32,356 nt of DNA from Candidatus Segatella mututuai (GTDB lineage Bacteria > Bacteroidota > Bacteroidia > Bacteroidales > Bacteroidaceae), in NCBI GenBank assembly GCA_002439605.1, contig DJOI01000034.1, positions 1 to 32,356 on the forward strand, in the 5' to 3' direction. The notes beneath the pieces are model-generated. The model had not been told where the DNA came from, ran no database searches, and saw nothing but the letters and a program-made list of their open reading frames with translations. Below, piece by piece: positions 15,754 to 23,663 of the stretch; within the stretch, counting starts at the first letter, position 1; each line of letters starts with the position of its first letter. Position numbers and translations under genes: made by a program.

Positions 15754-17637
15754 ATGAGCTGGAAAACGAACACCAAGACATTTCTGAAGTTAGCATTCGC
15801 CCCCATCCGCGGCAACGCCAACTTCTTCATCTTTATGTATCTGCTCGGCATTATCTGTGCCGTGGTAACGACTCCACGCTGGGGAGTCGTATACGACAAC
15901 TTGGCGCTGGAACTGTTTGTCGACATCTATGTGGTTTGCGCCTTGCTGATGCTCCTGCCCAGGAAGCGGAAAATACGTTTCTGCGCAAGGAGCCTTCTCT
16001 ACATTATATTATATGCCACAGCGATTGCCGACACTTACTGCTTCGTCAACTTTGGCTCCACACTCAACCCTTCGATGCTGATGCTCGTGGGCGAGACCAA
16101 TCCCGACGAGGCAAGCAATTTCATATCGGCCTGCCTCTCGCCCACCATCATCTTCAGCGCCGTGGGATGGATCCTCCTGCTCATCCTCGTGCAAGTCTCA
16201 GTAGCCGTATTCCACAAATCTGTCATCAAGAATCTGGGCTTTGCCGTCACCTTCGTCGAACTGCTGTCACTCAAGAACAGATGGAATTGGGTAACGCACG
16301 TTACTCGTGCCACGCCCTACGCCCTGACCGTGATAGGCATCATCCTCTTCATAACGGGAGCCTGCACTTCATGGCACAACAAGATGGCGACATTCAAACT
16401 ATTCGCCGGCAAGAACATAGGCGAAGTGGAGCACGAGCTCACCAACAAGGGACACGCCGTCCTCTATATTCCCATCAATCGACTGGTTTTCAGCATCTAC
16501 GCGAACAAGTTGGCTGCCAAGCAGATAACACAGCTCATACATGCAGCCAAAGATGTGAAGGTAGACAGCTGCAGCTATCGCTCGTCAAACATCGTGCTCA
16601 TCATAGGCGAGAGCTACGGTCGACATCACTCCCAGCAATATGGCTACTTCATGAAGACTACCCCACGGCAGGCAGCACTCGAGAAATCGCGCAAGCTCAC
16701 CAAGTTTACCGATGTCGTGACGTGCTGGAATCTCACCAGCTTCGTCTTCAAAAACGTATTCTCGACACATGTCGTGGGCGAGAAAGGCGACTGGTGCGAT
16801 TACCCGCTTTTCCCCGAACTGTTCCGCAAAGCAGGTTATCAAGTCACCTTCATCACCAACGAGTTTCTGCCACAGGCAAAGGAAGCCGTCTACGACTTCA
16901 GCGGCGGATTCTTCCTCAACAATCCAGAGCTCAGCAAGTTGCAGTTCGACAACCGCAACACCGAGCTTCACCCTCTCGACGACGGATTGCTCGCCGACTA
17001 CGACAACCATCTGAAACAAAAACAGGGCAAGCACAACCTCATCATCTTCCACCTCATGGGCCAACACGTAGACTATAAGTCGCGCTACCGACAGGAACAG
17101 ACACACTTTTGGGCGAGCGACTACGAGGACAAGCGACCCGAGCTGAATGCCAAACAACGCAAGATATTGAGCTATTACGACAACGCTACTCTTTACAACG
17201 ACTCCATCGTAGCACAAATAGTGAAGCGATTCGAGAAAGAAGACGCCATCGTCATCTACATGCCCGACCACGGTGAGGAATGCTACGAGGACGACCGAGG
17301 CTTTATCTGCCGCAACCATTCGGCGGCCATCGACTGGCCTCTCGCCCACTACGAGTTCGAGATTCCATTCTGGATTTACTGCTCGCGCAAGTACATACGC
17401 AAACATCGCGACATCTACAAGCAGATACGCAAGGCCAAGGACCGACGCTACATGACCGATGCACTGCCCCACCTGCTCCTCTATCTGGCCGGAATCAAGA
17501 CGCCAACCTATCAAGCCAAATACAACATCCTCAGCAACGAGTACGACGAGATGCGGCCACGCATACTGAAAAACTCCGCAGACTACGACAAGCTGAGAGA
17601 TGAGCACATCGCAAACGAGAAGAAGAAAGAAAAATAA
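15754..17637 (+). CDS. EptA-like inner-membrane phosphoethanolamine transferase (sulfatase superfamily)
   Basis: The 627-residue protein has about five hydrophobic helices in the first ~215 residues followed by a large periplasmic alkaline-phosphatase-fold domain, as in EptA/CptA/OpgE enzymes that move phosphoethanolamine from phosphatidylethanolamine onto lipid A, core sugars or glycans. Metal-ligand motifs are E286 in IIGESYGRHHSQQYGY, D505-H506 in MPDHGEE, and H522 in NHSA. The catalytic threonine is most likely T328 in TCWNLTSF, where characterised enzymes have CGTxT. The acceptor cannot be told from sequence; lipid A phosphate groups or a surface glycan are both possible. If it acts on lipid A it could lower polymyxin binding. 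It is 4 bp after nadD and 4 bp before the next gene. Confidence 0.88.
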   Translation: MSWKTNTKTFLKLAFAPIRGNANFFIFMYLLGIICAVVTTPRWGVVYDNLALELFVDIYVVCALLMLLPRKRKIRFCARSLLYIILYATAIADTYCFVNFGSTLNPSMLMLVGETNPDEASNFISACLSPTIIFSAVGWILLLILVQVSVAVFHKSVIKNLGFAVTFVELLSLKNRWNWVTHVTRATPYALTVIGIILFITGACTSWHNKMATFKLFAGKNIGEVEHELTNKGHAVLYIPINRLVFSIYANKLAAKQITQLIHAAKDVKVDSCSYRSSNIVLIIGESYGRHHSQQYGYFMKTTPRQAALEKSRKLTKFTDVVTCWNLTSFVFKNVFSTHVVGEKGDWCDYPLFPELFRKAGYQVTFITNEFLPQAKEAVYDFSGGFFLNNPELSKLQFDNRNTELHPLDDGLLADYDNHLKQKQGKHNLIIFHLMGQHVDYKSRYRQEQTHFWASDYEDKRPELNAKQRKILSYYDNATLYNDSIVAQIVKRFEKEDAIVIYMPDHGEECYEDDRGFICRNHSAAIDWPLAHYEFEIPFWIYCSRKYIRKHRDIYKQIRKAKDRRYMTDALPHLLLYLAGIKTPTYQAKYNILSNEYDEMRPRILKNSADYDKLRDEHIANEKKKEK

Positions 17638-17641
17638 GATT

Positions 17642-18766
17642 ATGAGTACACCCACACTAAACAGAACAGAATGCAACGTGCTGCGAGGCATTGCCATCAT
17701 CGGCATCTTCCTGCACAACTACTGCCACTGGTTAGGCCCCATCGTAAAGGAAAACGAATACCAATACATACAGCGCAACGTAGACTGGTTGCATCAGGTA
17801 ATGACCTCGCCCGACGGTTGGCTACCCATGCACCTGCTGTCATTCTTCGGACACTACGGAGTGCCCGTATTCCTCTTCCTGAGCGCCTACGGATTGGTCA
17901 TAAAGTATGAGACGAAGCCACATCTCGACACTTCGGCACAGTTTGTCAGCATCAATGGAAAGACATTGTGGAATTGGCGAGAGCCTCTGCGCTTCATACG
18001 TTACCATTACCTCAAGCTCTTCAAGATGATGATAGTAGGCTTCGTGGCATTTACCATGCTCGACTACCTTACTCCAGGGCCTCATCACTACCAGTCGCTC
18101 GACATCATCGCCATGCTGGGCATGTTCAACAATGTATTGCCCAATCCCGACCACATCATCTGGCCAGGGCCGTTCTGGTTCTTTGGGCTGATGTTCCAGC
18201 TCTACATCGTCTATCGCCTCTTCATCTACCGACACCACTGGGCTTTCACCGTAGTGCTGATGGTTGTTTGCTTAGCCCTTCAACTATGTCTCTCGCCCGA
18301 CGGCGAGGCGATGAACCGTTATCGCTACAACTTCATGGGCGGCATGCTGCCATTCGGCATCGGCATTCTTTATGCCCGCTATGGCGAGAAGATTCTCATG
18401 ACTTTCCATAACAACACAGCCAACACCTTTGGCATTATCTTCTGCGGTGGCATTATCTACAGTCTCAGCGGAAGCGTGCTGGGCTGGACCTTCGTGCCTT
18501 TCTTCGTCTGCCTGGCCTGCGTGCTGGTGGCAAAAGTGCTGAGCGGAGTGAAATGGTTGCAGGGCGCATACAGATTCCTCGAATGGATGGGCAGCATTTC
18601 CGCAGCACTCTTTGTATGCCATCCTATCACCCGTAAGATATTCATCCCCATCAGTCGCTGGGGCGACATGTACGCAGGACTGCTGCTCTACATCATTTCG
18701 AGCATCTGCCTGGCATGGCTCTTCTCCGAGCTGCTGAAGAAGATTCCGAGTCCAAAGATGAAGTGA
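17642..18766 (+). CDS. Acyltransferase family 3 membrane protein (OafA-like), first of two
   Basis: About ten membrane helices and the N-terminal signature RGIAIIGIFLHNYCHW mark this 374-residue protein as an acyltransferase-3 enzyme. Such proteins O-acetylate (or otherwise acylate) sugars of LPS O-antigen, capsule or other envelope glycans using cytoplasmic acyl-CoA; R and H of the RX(9)H-like pair are present, and the second motif FGHYGVPVFLFLSAYGL follows. I place the start at the ATG at 17642, 4 bp after the previous stop; a start at 17600 would overlap the upstream gene and add 14 highly charged residues before the normal N-terminus. There is no SGNH extension. The acceptor is unknown. 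Confidence 0.87.
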   Translation: MSTPTLNRTECNVLRGIAIIGIFLHNYCHWLGPIVKENEYQYIQRNVDWLHQVMTSPDGWLPMHLLSFFGHYGVPVFLFLSAYGLVIKYETKPHLDTSAQFVSINGKTLWNWREPLRFIRYHYLKLFKMMIVGFVAFTMLDYLTPGPHHYQSLDIIAMLGMFNNVLPNPDHIIWPGPFWFFGLMFQLYIVYRLFIYRHHWAFTVVLMVVCLALQLCLSPDGEAMNRYRYNFMGGMLPFGIGILYARYGEKILMTFHNNTANTFGIIFCGGIIYSLSGSVLGWTFVPFFVCLACVLVAKVLSGVKWLQGAYRFLEWMGSISAALFVCHPITRKIFIPISRWGDMYAGLLLYIISSICLAWLFSELLKKIPSPKMK

Positions 18767-18831
18767 AGAACGAAAATGCCAAGAAGATTATTGACTAAAC
18801 TCCAAGTTTCGGAACAAACAAGCCTTCCATT

Positions 18832-19842
18832 ATGATTAAAATCAAAGATATAGAACTTGCCAACATCAGTCGCTTCAGAGGCGAATTGATGGGAGCAGCC
18901 ATGCTTTTCATCATCCTCTTTCATGTGGCTCTGCCCCGCGAGGATGCCTTCTTCGGGCTTCGGCGCATGGGCAACGTAGGAGTAGACATGTTTCTCTTCC
19001 TCAGTGGCATTGGCCTGTGGTTCTCTTGGACAAAGAATCCTGACGTACGCCGCTTCTTCGTGCGCCGTTATCTACGCATCTATCCCGCCTGGCTCATCAT
19101 TGCCAGCCTGTTCTATATTCCCCGTTTCGAGGGAGGAAACCTTTGGGCATGGGTCGACCTGGTGGGCGACATTGTCATCAACTGGAATTTCTGGCTTCAC
19201 GACGAGCTCAACTTCTGGTATATTCCAGCCATCATGATGCTCTATCTCTTTGCGCCAGGCTACATGGAGCTTATCAAGCGGCACCCCATCTACCGATGGT
19301 TGCCAGTGGTTATGATCATGTGGTGCATCCTTGTACAGTATGTCACTCCCATCCATCGTGCCGTAGGCCATTTGGAGATTTTCTGGAGTCGAGTACCCAT
19401 CTTCTTCATCGGCATCAACATGGGCGAGATGGTAAGACAGCGGCAAACCCTCGATGGTGCCAGCATCTGGATGATATGGCTCATGTTCCTGATGACGCTC
19501 ACATCGAGCATTTTCCTCGAACAGGTGCGCCACGGCATGTTTCCTCTCTTCTTGGAGCGCATGCTCTACATTCCACTCACCATTACGAGCATCCTGCTGC
19601 TCAACCGTATCTTCAGGCGTACTCCCAAGTGGTTCAACCAAGGCTTTATCTTTGTTGGAGGACTGAGTCTGGAAGCTTATCTCATACACATTCACTTCGT
19701 GCTCCACTACATAGAGAAATATCACTGGGGTTACTGGCCCACATTCATCGTTTGCATAGCCATCACGTTGCCAGCAGCCTGGCTTCTCAGCAAGGTTGCG
19801 GGTTGGATTAGCCAACAATTATCCAAGATTATCAAATACTGA
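18832..19842 (+). CDS. Acyltransferase family 3 membrane protein, second of two
   Basis: This 336-residue polytopic protein has the acyltransferase-3 signatures RGELMGAAMLFIILFHVALP (R and H of the active-site pair), NVGVDMFLFLSGIGLWFSW and FFVRRYLRIYPAWLI. It belongs to the same superfamily as its neighbour but is only distantly similar, so it is not a recent duplicate. The likely role is acylation, typically acetylation, of a lipid-linked or surface glycan at the inner membrane. It lies 65 bp after the first acyltransferase and 23 bp before the UbiA-family gene. No acceptor can be inferred directly. Confidence 0.88.
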   Translation: MIKIKDIELANISRFRGELMGAAMLFIILFHVALPREDAFFGLRRMGNVGVDMFLFLSGIGLWFSWTKNPDVRRFFVRRYLRIYPAWLIIASLFYIPRFEGGNLWAWVDLVGDIVINWNFWLHDELNFWYIPAIMMLYLFAPGYMELIKRHPIYRWLPVVMIMWCILVQYVTPIHRAVGHLEIFWSRVPIFFIGINMGEMVRQRQTLDGASIWMIWLMFLMTLTSSIFLEQVRHGMFPLFLERMLYIPLTITSILLLNRIFRRTPKWFNQGFIFVGGLSLEAYLIHIHFVLHYIEKYHWGYWPTFIVCIAITLPAAWLLSKVAGWISQQLSKIIKY

Positions 19843-19865
19843 AAATATCGAGAATACAGTGAATC

Positions 19866-20777
19866 ATGAAAAAAATAGATTATAGAATGAACGAAAGCCA
19901 GGGCTTCTCTGCCATGATGCGTCTCATACGCCCCAAACAATGGATCAAGAACGGATTTGTATTCGTGCCGCTGTTCTTTGGCGGCGCCCTGTTTCACGCC
20001 GACGCTCTTTTGGCAGGCATCATCACCTTTTTTGCCTATAGCTTTGCCGCATCGAGCATCTATTGTTTCAACGACATCATCGATGTAGAGCCCGACAGGC
20101 GCCATCCCGTAAAGCGCCACAGACCCATCGCCTCGGGAGCCGTTTCCATCAAGACGGCGTATTGCCTCATGATTCTGATGCTCATACTTTCCATTGTCAT
20201 CAGCGCGGCGCTCGATTCCTGGAAGGCCATGGGCATCATCCTTTTCTATTGGCTGCTCAACCTCTGCTATTGCGCCAAGCTGAAGCAATACGCCATCATC
20301 GATGTGTGCATTGTGGCCTTCGGATTCGTGCTTCGCCTGCTGGCTGGCGGTGTGGCTGTCGACATTGCCCTGAGCAAATGGATTGTGCTGATGACTTTCC
20401 TCATCACACTCTTCATGAGCTTTGCCAAGCGACGTGACGACGTGCTGAGAATGGAAAAGACGGGCGAGGCTCCACGCAAGAACACAAGCCGTTACAACCT
20501 CGTCTTCATCAACCAGGCCATCACCATCACGGCATCGGTTACGCTCGTATGCTACATCATGTACACGGTAAGCCCCGAGGTGATCGAGCGTTTCAATACT
20601 GAGCATCTCTATCTCACGAGTGTCTTCGTGCTGGTGGGTTTGTTGCGCTACATACAGATTGCCATAGTAGACCAGCAGAGCGGCGACCCAACCCAGATTA
20701 TGCTTCACGACCACATCACACAGTTTATCATTCTGGCTTGGCTTCTCTCGTTCTTGGTTATCATATACATTATATAA
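19866..20777 (+). CDS. UbiA-family polyprenyl-phosphate phosphoribosyltransferase (DPPR-synthase-like)
   Basis: The 303-residue membrane protein belongs to the UbiA superfamily, and its motifs fit the branch that transfers 5-phosphoribose from PRPP to polyprenyl phosphate (mycobacterial Rv3806c, decaprenyl-phosphate phosphoribosyltransferase) better than quinone or heme prenyltransferases. The first Asp-rich motif is NDIIDVEPDRRHPVKRHRPI, starting at N69, with D70, D73, D77, then HPVKRHRP at 80-87. YCAKLK (135-140), FVLRLLAGG (154-162) and KRRDD (188-192) are further marks of that branch. Eight or nine membrane helices are visible. It is followed by a HAD phosphatase and a GtrA protein, the other activities needed to make and flip polyprenyl-phosphoryl-pentose. 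Met8 is an alternative start. Substrate assignment is by motif, not tested. Confidence 0.85.
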   Translation: MKKIDYRMNESQGFSAMMRLIRPKQWIKNGFVFVPLFFGGALFHADALLAGIITFFAYSFAASSIYCFNDIIDVEPDRRHPVKRHRPIASGAVSIKTAYCLMILMLILSIVISAALDSWKAMGIILFYWLLNLCYCAKLKQYAIIDVCIVAFGFVLRLLAGGVAVDIALSKWIVLMTFLITLFMSFAKRRDDVLRMEKTGEAPRKNTSRYNLVFINQAITITASVTLVCYIMYTVSPEVIERFNTEHLYLTSVFVLVGLLRYIQIAIVDQQSGDPTQIMLHDHITQFIILAWLLSFLVIIYII

Positions 20778-20819
20778 TAATGAGAACATCAACTGCTGCA
20801 CATACGAGCCTTGAATAAT

Positions 20820-21473
20820 ATGGAAGAAAAAGAAAAGATATACTGTTTCGACTTCGACGGCACTCTCACCACCAAGGACACGCTCCTCGAGATAATCCGT
20901 TACAAAGCTGGCACATGGAGGCTACTGTGGGGATTCCTGCTTTATGCCCCCATTCTGATGCTGATGAAACTACATCTCTATCCCAACTGGAAGGCAAAGC
21001 AACTCATCTTCACCCATTTCTTCGGAGGCATGAGCATGAATTCCTTCAACCTGCTGTGCCGCAACTTTGCCAAGGAGCGCAGCAGTCTTCTTCGCCCAGA
21101 CATGATTGCTCTTGTTAGACAAGCCATCGAAGCAAAAAAGAAAGTCTTTGTCGTAAGTGCCAGCATCGACAACTGGGTTCGCCCTTTCTTCACCACACAG
21201 GGCATTGGGGACATAGAGGTTTTAGGAACAAAAGTAGAAGAGAAAGACGGCTGCCTGACAGGACGCTTCAGCACACCCAATTGTTATGGAGCAGAGAAGG
21301 TAAGACGAATCAACAAGGCTCTCTCTTCGGCACCAGACAAAGTAAAGACTGACACATTCACTTTCGTCCGAAAACATTATCACATCACTGCCTACGGAGA
21401 CAGCCGTGGCGACAAAGAAATGCTTGCCTTTGCCGACGAGGGGCATCTGTTAAACTGCCACAGGAGCGAATAG
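20820..21473 (+). CDS. HAD-IB family phosphatase, candidate polyprenyl-phosphoryl-ribose 5-phosphate phosphatase
   Basis: The 217-residue protein is a complete HAD subfamily IB hydrolase (SerB-like). Catalytic motif I is FDFDGT with nucleophile D11 and acid/base D13; motif II is S113 in VVSAS; the motif III lysine is probably in GAEKVRR; motif IV is GDSRGDKEM with D194 and D198. A hydrophobic stretch around residues 30-50 (LLWGFLLYAPILMLM) in the cap suggests contact with a membrane or lipid substrate. I choose ATG 20820; a TTG three codons earlier is less likely. Located 42 bp after the UbiA-family gene, it plausibly removes the 5-phosphate of polyprenyl-phosphoryl-5-phosphoribose. Generic HAD-IB enzymes have other substrates, so this is inference from context. 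Confidence 0.85.
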   Translation: MEEKEKIYCFDFDGTLTTKDTLLEIIRYKAGTWRLLWGFLLYAPILMLMKLHLYPNWKAKQLIFTHFFGGMSMNSFNLLCRNFAKERSSLLRPDMIALVRQAIEAKKKVFVVSASIDNWVRPFFTTQGIGDIEVLGTKVEEKDGCLTGRFSTPNCYGAEKVRRINKALSSAPDKVKTDTFTFVRKHYHITAYGDSRGDKEMLAFADEGHLLNCHRSE

Positions 21474-21484
21474 TTGCAGAAACA

Positions 21485-21516
21485 TTTGCGGGATAAGGAG
21501 AAAATGATTATTTTTG
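21485..21516 (+). promoter_or_regulatory. Internal promoter before gtrA (TTTG - 20 bp - TATTTTTG)
   Basis: TTTG at 21485-21488 and TATTTTTG at 21509-21516 are 20 bp apart, a full match to the Bacteroidetes promoter. It predicts a transcription start near 21520, 18 nt before the ATG at 21538, and therefore argues against translation from the TTG at 21514, which is part of the -7 element. Confidence 0.6.
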
Positions 21517-21537
21517 CATGCTAATCATCAACAAGAC

Positions 21538-21981
21538 ATGAACATCAAGCAAAGAATACAGCAGATGGACGACTCGAAACGCGAGAAGTTGGGCGAGGTA
21601 GCGAGATTTGGCATTGTGGGCGTTGCTGCCACGATACTCCAGTACGCCATCTATCTCCTCATGATTTCCTGCCTTGCCTGGGGCATTCCACAATTAGGCG
21701 GCAACGACCATGCACTGGCAACCACAGCCAACACCATTGCCTACATCGCCAGTTTCGTGTTCAACTTCGTTGCCAGCACGCGATACACTTTCCGCGTCAA
21801 GGCCAATGCCAAACGAGGAGCAGGCTTCACGTTCTCGCACATCATCAACTACACCTTGCAGACCGTCTGTCTCAATCTCTTCGTAGGCATGGGACTGGCC
21901 AAACAGACAGCCATGCTGCCAACACTCTGCGTTTGCATTCCTGTAAACTTCCTCTTGGTCAGGTTCTTCCTAAAGAAGTAA
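21538..21981 (+). CDS. GtrA-family membrane protein, candidate polyprenyl-phosphate-sugar flippase
   Basis: The 147-residue protein has four hydrophobic helices and the GtrA signatures VARFGIVGVAATILQYAIY near the N-terminus, IAYIASFVFNFVASTRYTF in the middle and NFLLVRFFL at the end. GtrA proteins are thought to translocate polyprenyl-phosphate-linked sugars (as in O-antigen glucosylation) or to anchor their synthases; mycobacterial Rv3789 is the member linked to decaprenyl-phosphoryl-arabinose. Start chosen at ATG 21538 because the upstream in-frame TTG lies within the promoter. Position between the UbiA/HAD pair and two GT-C-like proteins fits moving polyprenyl-phosphoryl-pentose outward. 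Confidence 0.88.
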   Translation: MNIKQRIQQMDDSKREKLGEVARFGIVGVAATILQYAIYLLMISCLAWGIPQLGGNDHALATTANTIAYIASFVFNFVASTRYTFRVKANAKRGAGFTFSHIINYTLQTVCLNLFVGMGLAKQTAMLPTLCVCIPVNFLLVRFFLKK

Positions 21982-22123
21982 AAAAACAAAGCGAAATAGT
22001 AAAACGAAGAAAGAGAAGGATCCATCACAAATAAAGGGTGAAGAACAAAGAATACAAGTGAAGGAATAAATCAAAAAACATCTATATTTCCAAAGACAAG
22101 AAGAACTATCAAAAGCAAATATC

Positions 22124-23563
22124 ATGATGAAAAAAGCTTTCACCATATTCAAGATCAAGCGCGAGGAAAGATGGCAGGCTATCGTGGCATTGCTCCTGTT
22201 CTCGATACTCAATGCACTGACTATCATCAAATACAACGGGCAGTTCACACAGCTCACCGACAACTATCACAAGCTATTCGTCAAGACCTTCCATGTGGCA
22301 GGTTTCGACCCGCTTACCTATGCTGTCGTTTCCTGCTGGGATACAGAATACAACGTGTACCGCCATCCCCTGTTGGCCTTCTTCATGTACATCCCCAACC
22401 TGGTCAACCAGGCACTCATTGCCCTTACAGGCTTCAACTGCGTACAGTACATCGTAGGCATCATCCTCGTGTTCTGCTCATTCTACTCATTCATATTCAT
22501 TTACCGCATTTTCCGCGAAGTGATAGGTACCAAGACCTATGATGCCACCCTGTTGTCGGCTTTCTACTTTTCCTTTGCCTACGTGATGGTTTCCGCCATG
22601 GTGCCCGACCATTTCATCATGTCGATGATGCTCCTACTCATGACACTCTACATCAGCGGCATCTGTATGCAGAAAGGGAGAAGACTCACCACCTGGCAGA
22701 CAGTAGTGCTCTTTGTGCTTACCGCAGGCGTATCGCTCAATAATGGACTGAAGACATTCCTCGCAGCTCTGTTCACCAACGGCAGCAAGTTCTTCCGCCC
22801 CAAGTTTCTACTCTTGGGAGTCATCCTGCCTGCCGCCCTGATGTGGACTGTGGCACGTGTGGAATACCGCACCTTCGTATGGCCCAAGGAAATGGCACGC
22901 CACGAGATGCAAATGAAGAAGAGCGAAGAAGCCAAACAGCAGATTTACAAGCAGTATTGCGATACGGCGAATGTGAAAGACTCAGCTCAGGCAGAGGCTG
23001 CCGTACAAGCCATCATACAGAAGAAAGCACATGCGAAGTACGTGAGAGACCACAAGCAGATATGGAACAAAAACACAGGCAAGCCCATTGCAAAAGGCGA
23101 GTTCATGGGCTGGACCGACATCACGACATCGCGCACAGAGACCACCGTGGAAAATCTCTTCGGCGAAGCCATCCAGTTGCATCGCCAGCATCTGTTGGAA
23201 GACGTGCTGCGAAGCCGTCCCGTCATCGTGGGTTACGATTCTGCCCTCAACTACATCGTAGAGGGCATCATCCTGTTGCTCTTCGCCTTGGGCATTTTTT
23301 CCGGACTGCGCTCCAGGTTCTTCTGCCTGTCGATGTTCTTCTTCCTCTTCGACATGGCCCTGCACATTGGCTTAGGGTTCGGCATCAACGAGGTGTACAT
23401 CATGACGGCGCACTACATGTTCTTCGTGCCCATCGCCATAGCCTTCCTCTTGCACCGCCTGCAGGGAAAGAGCCTCACGCTTTGCCGTTACATACTGATA
23501 GGACTCACCTTCTATCTCGCCGCCTGCAACGGCACACTGCTCTTCCACTATATGCTTACGTAA
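22124..23563 (+). CDS. Polytopic membrane protein, GT-C-like (possibly DUF6080), paralogue 1
   Basis: This 479-residue protein has about ten membrane helices and no confidently recognised function; from memory it resembles the Bacteroidetes family DUF6080. After a first helix (about 17-35), the first outside loop has an acidic pair-like TDNYH (D46), then GFDPLTY and YRHPLL (R80-H81-P82). The layout of N-terminal helix, acidic residue in the first periplasmic loop and many further helices is typical of GT-C glycosyltransferases that use polyprenyl-phosphate sugars. A soluble stretch at about 255-355 rich in Lys/Glu/Gln interrupts the helices. It has a 142-bp purine-rich leader without a clear promoter. 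Its paralogue follows. Transferase function is inference. Confidence 0.75.
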   Translation: MMKKAFTIFKIKREERWQAIVALLLFSILNALTIIKYNGQFTQLTDNYHKLFVKTFHVAGFDPLTYAVVSCWDTEYNVYRHPLLAFFMYIPNLVNQALIALTGFNCVQYIVGIILVFCSFYSFIFIYRIFREVIGTKTYDATLLSAFYFSFAYVMVSAMVPDHFIMSMMLLLMTLYISGICMQKGRRLTTWQTVVLFVLTAGVSLNNGLKTFLAALFTNGSKFFRPKFLLLGVILPAALMWTVARVEYRTFVWPKEMARHEMQMKKSEEAKQQIYKQYCDTANVKDSAQAEAAVQAIIQKKAHAKYVRDHKQIWNKNTGKPIAKGEFMGWTDITTSRTETTVENLFGEAIQLHRQHLLEDVLRSRPVIVGYDSALNYIVEGIILLLFALGIFSGLRSRFFCLSMFFFLFDMALHIGLGFGINEVYIMTAHYMFFVPIAIAFLLHRLQGKSLTLCRYILIGLTFYLAACNGTLLFHYMLT

Positions 23564-23663
23564 AGGTAGAGAGGAAAACGAGCAGAAATCAGAATTGCAA
23601 GAAAAAGCTACAAAGAAAGACAAGAGCTGAAAGACAAGAGAAAAAATATATTTATCAACAAGC

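Noticed and set aside
17600..17641. Upstream ATG for the first acyltransferase
   Set aside because: It would overlap the preceding gene by 38 bp and add a highly basic leader before the conserved N-terminus; ATG 17642 has the same 4-bp spacing as the gene pair upstream.
16585..17718. 377-codon minus-strand frame opposite the phosphoethanolamine transferase
   Set aside because: It is antisense to the catalytic domain and its valine/aspartate-rich product is typical of a shadow frame.
19731..20801. 356-codon minus-strand frame opposite the UbiA-family gene
   Set aside because: The opposite strand has clear UbiA motifs; the histidine/glutamate-rich translation has no family resemblance.
21514..21537. 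TTG start for the GtrA protein
   Set aside because: The TTG is part of a TATTTTTG promoter element; ATG 21538 gives the normal N-terminus.
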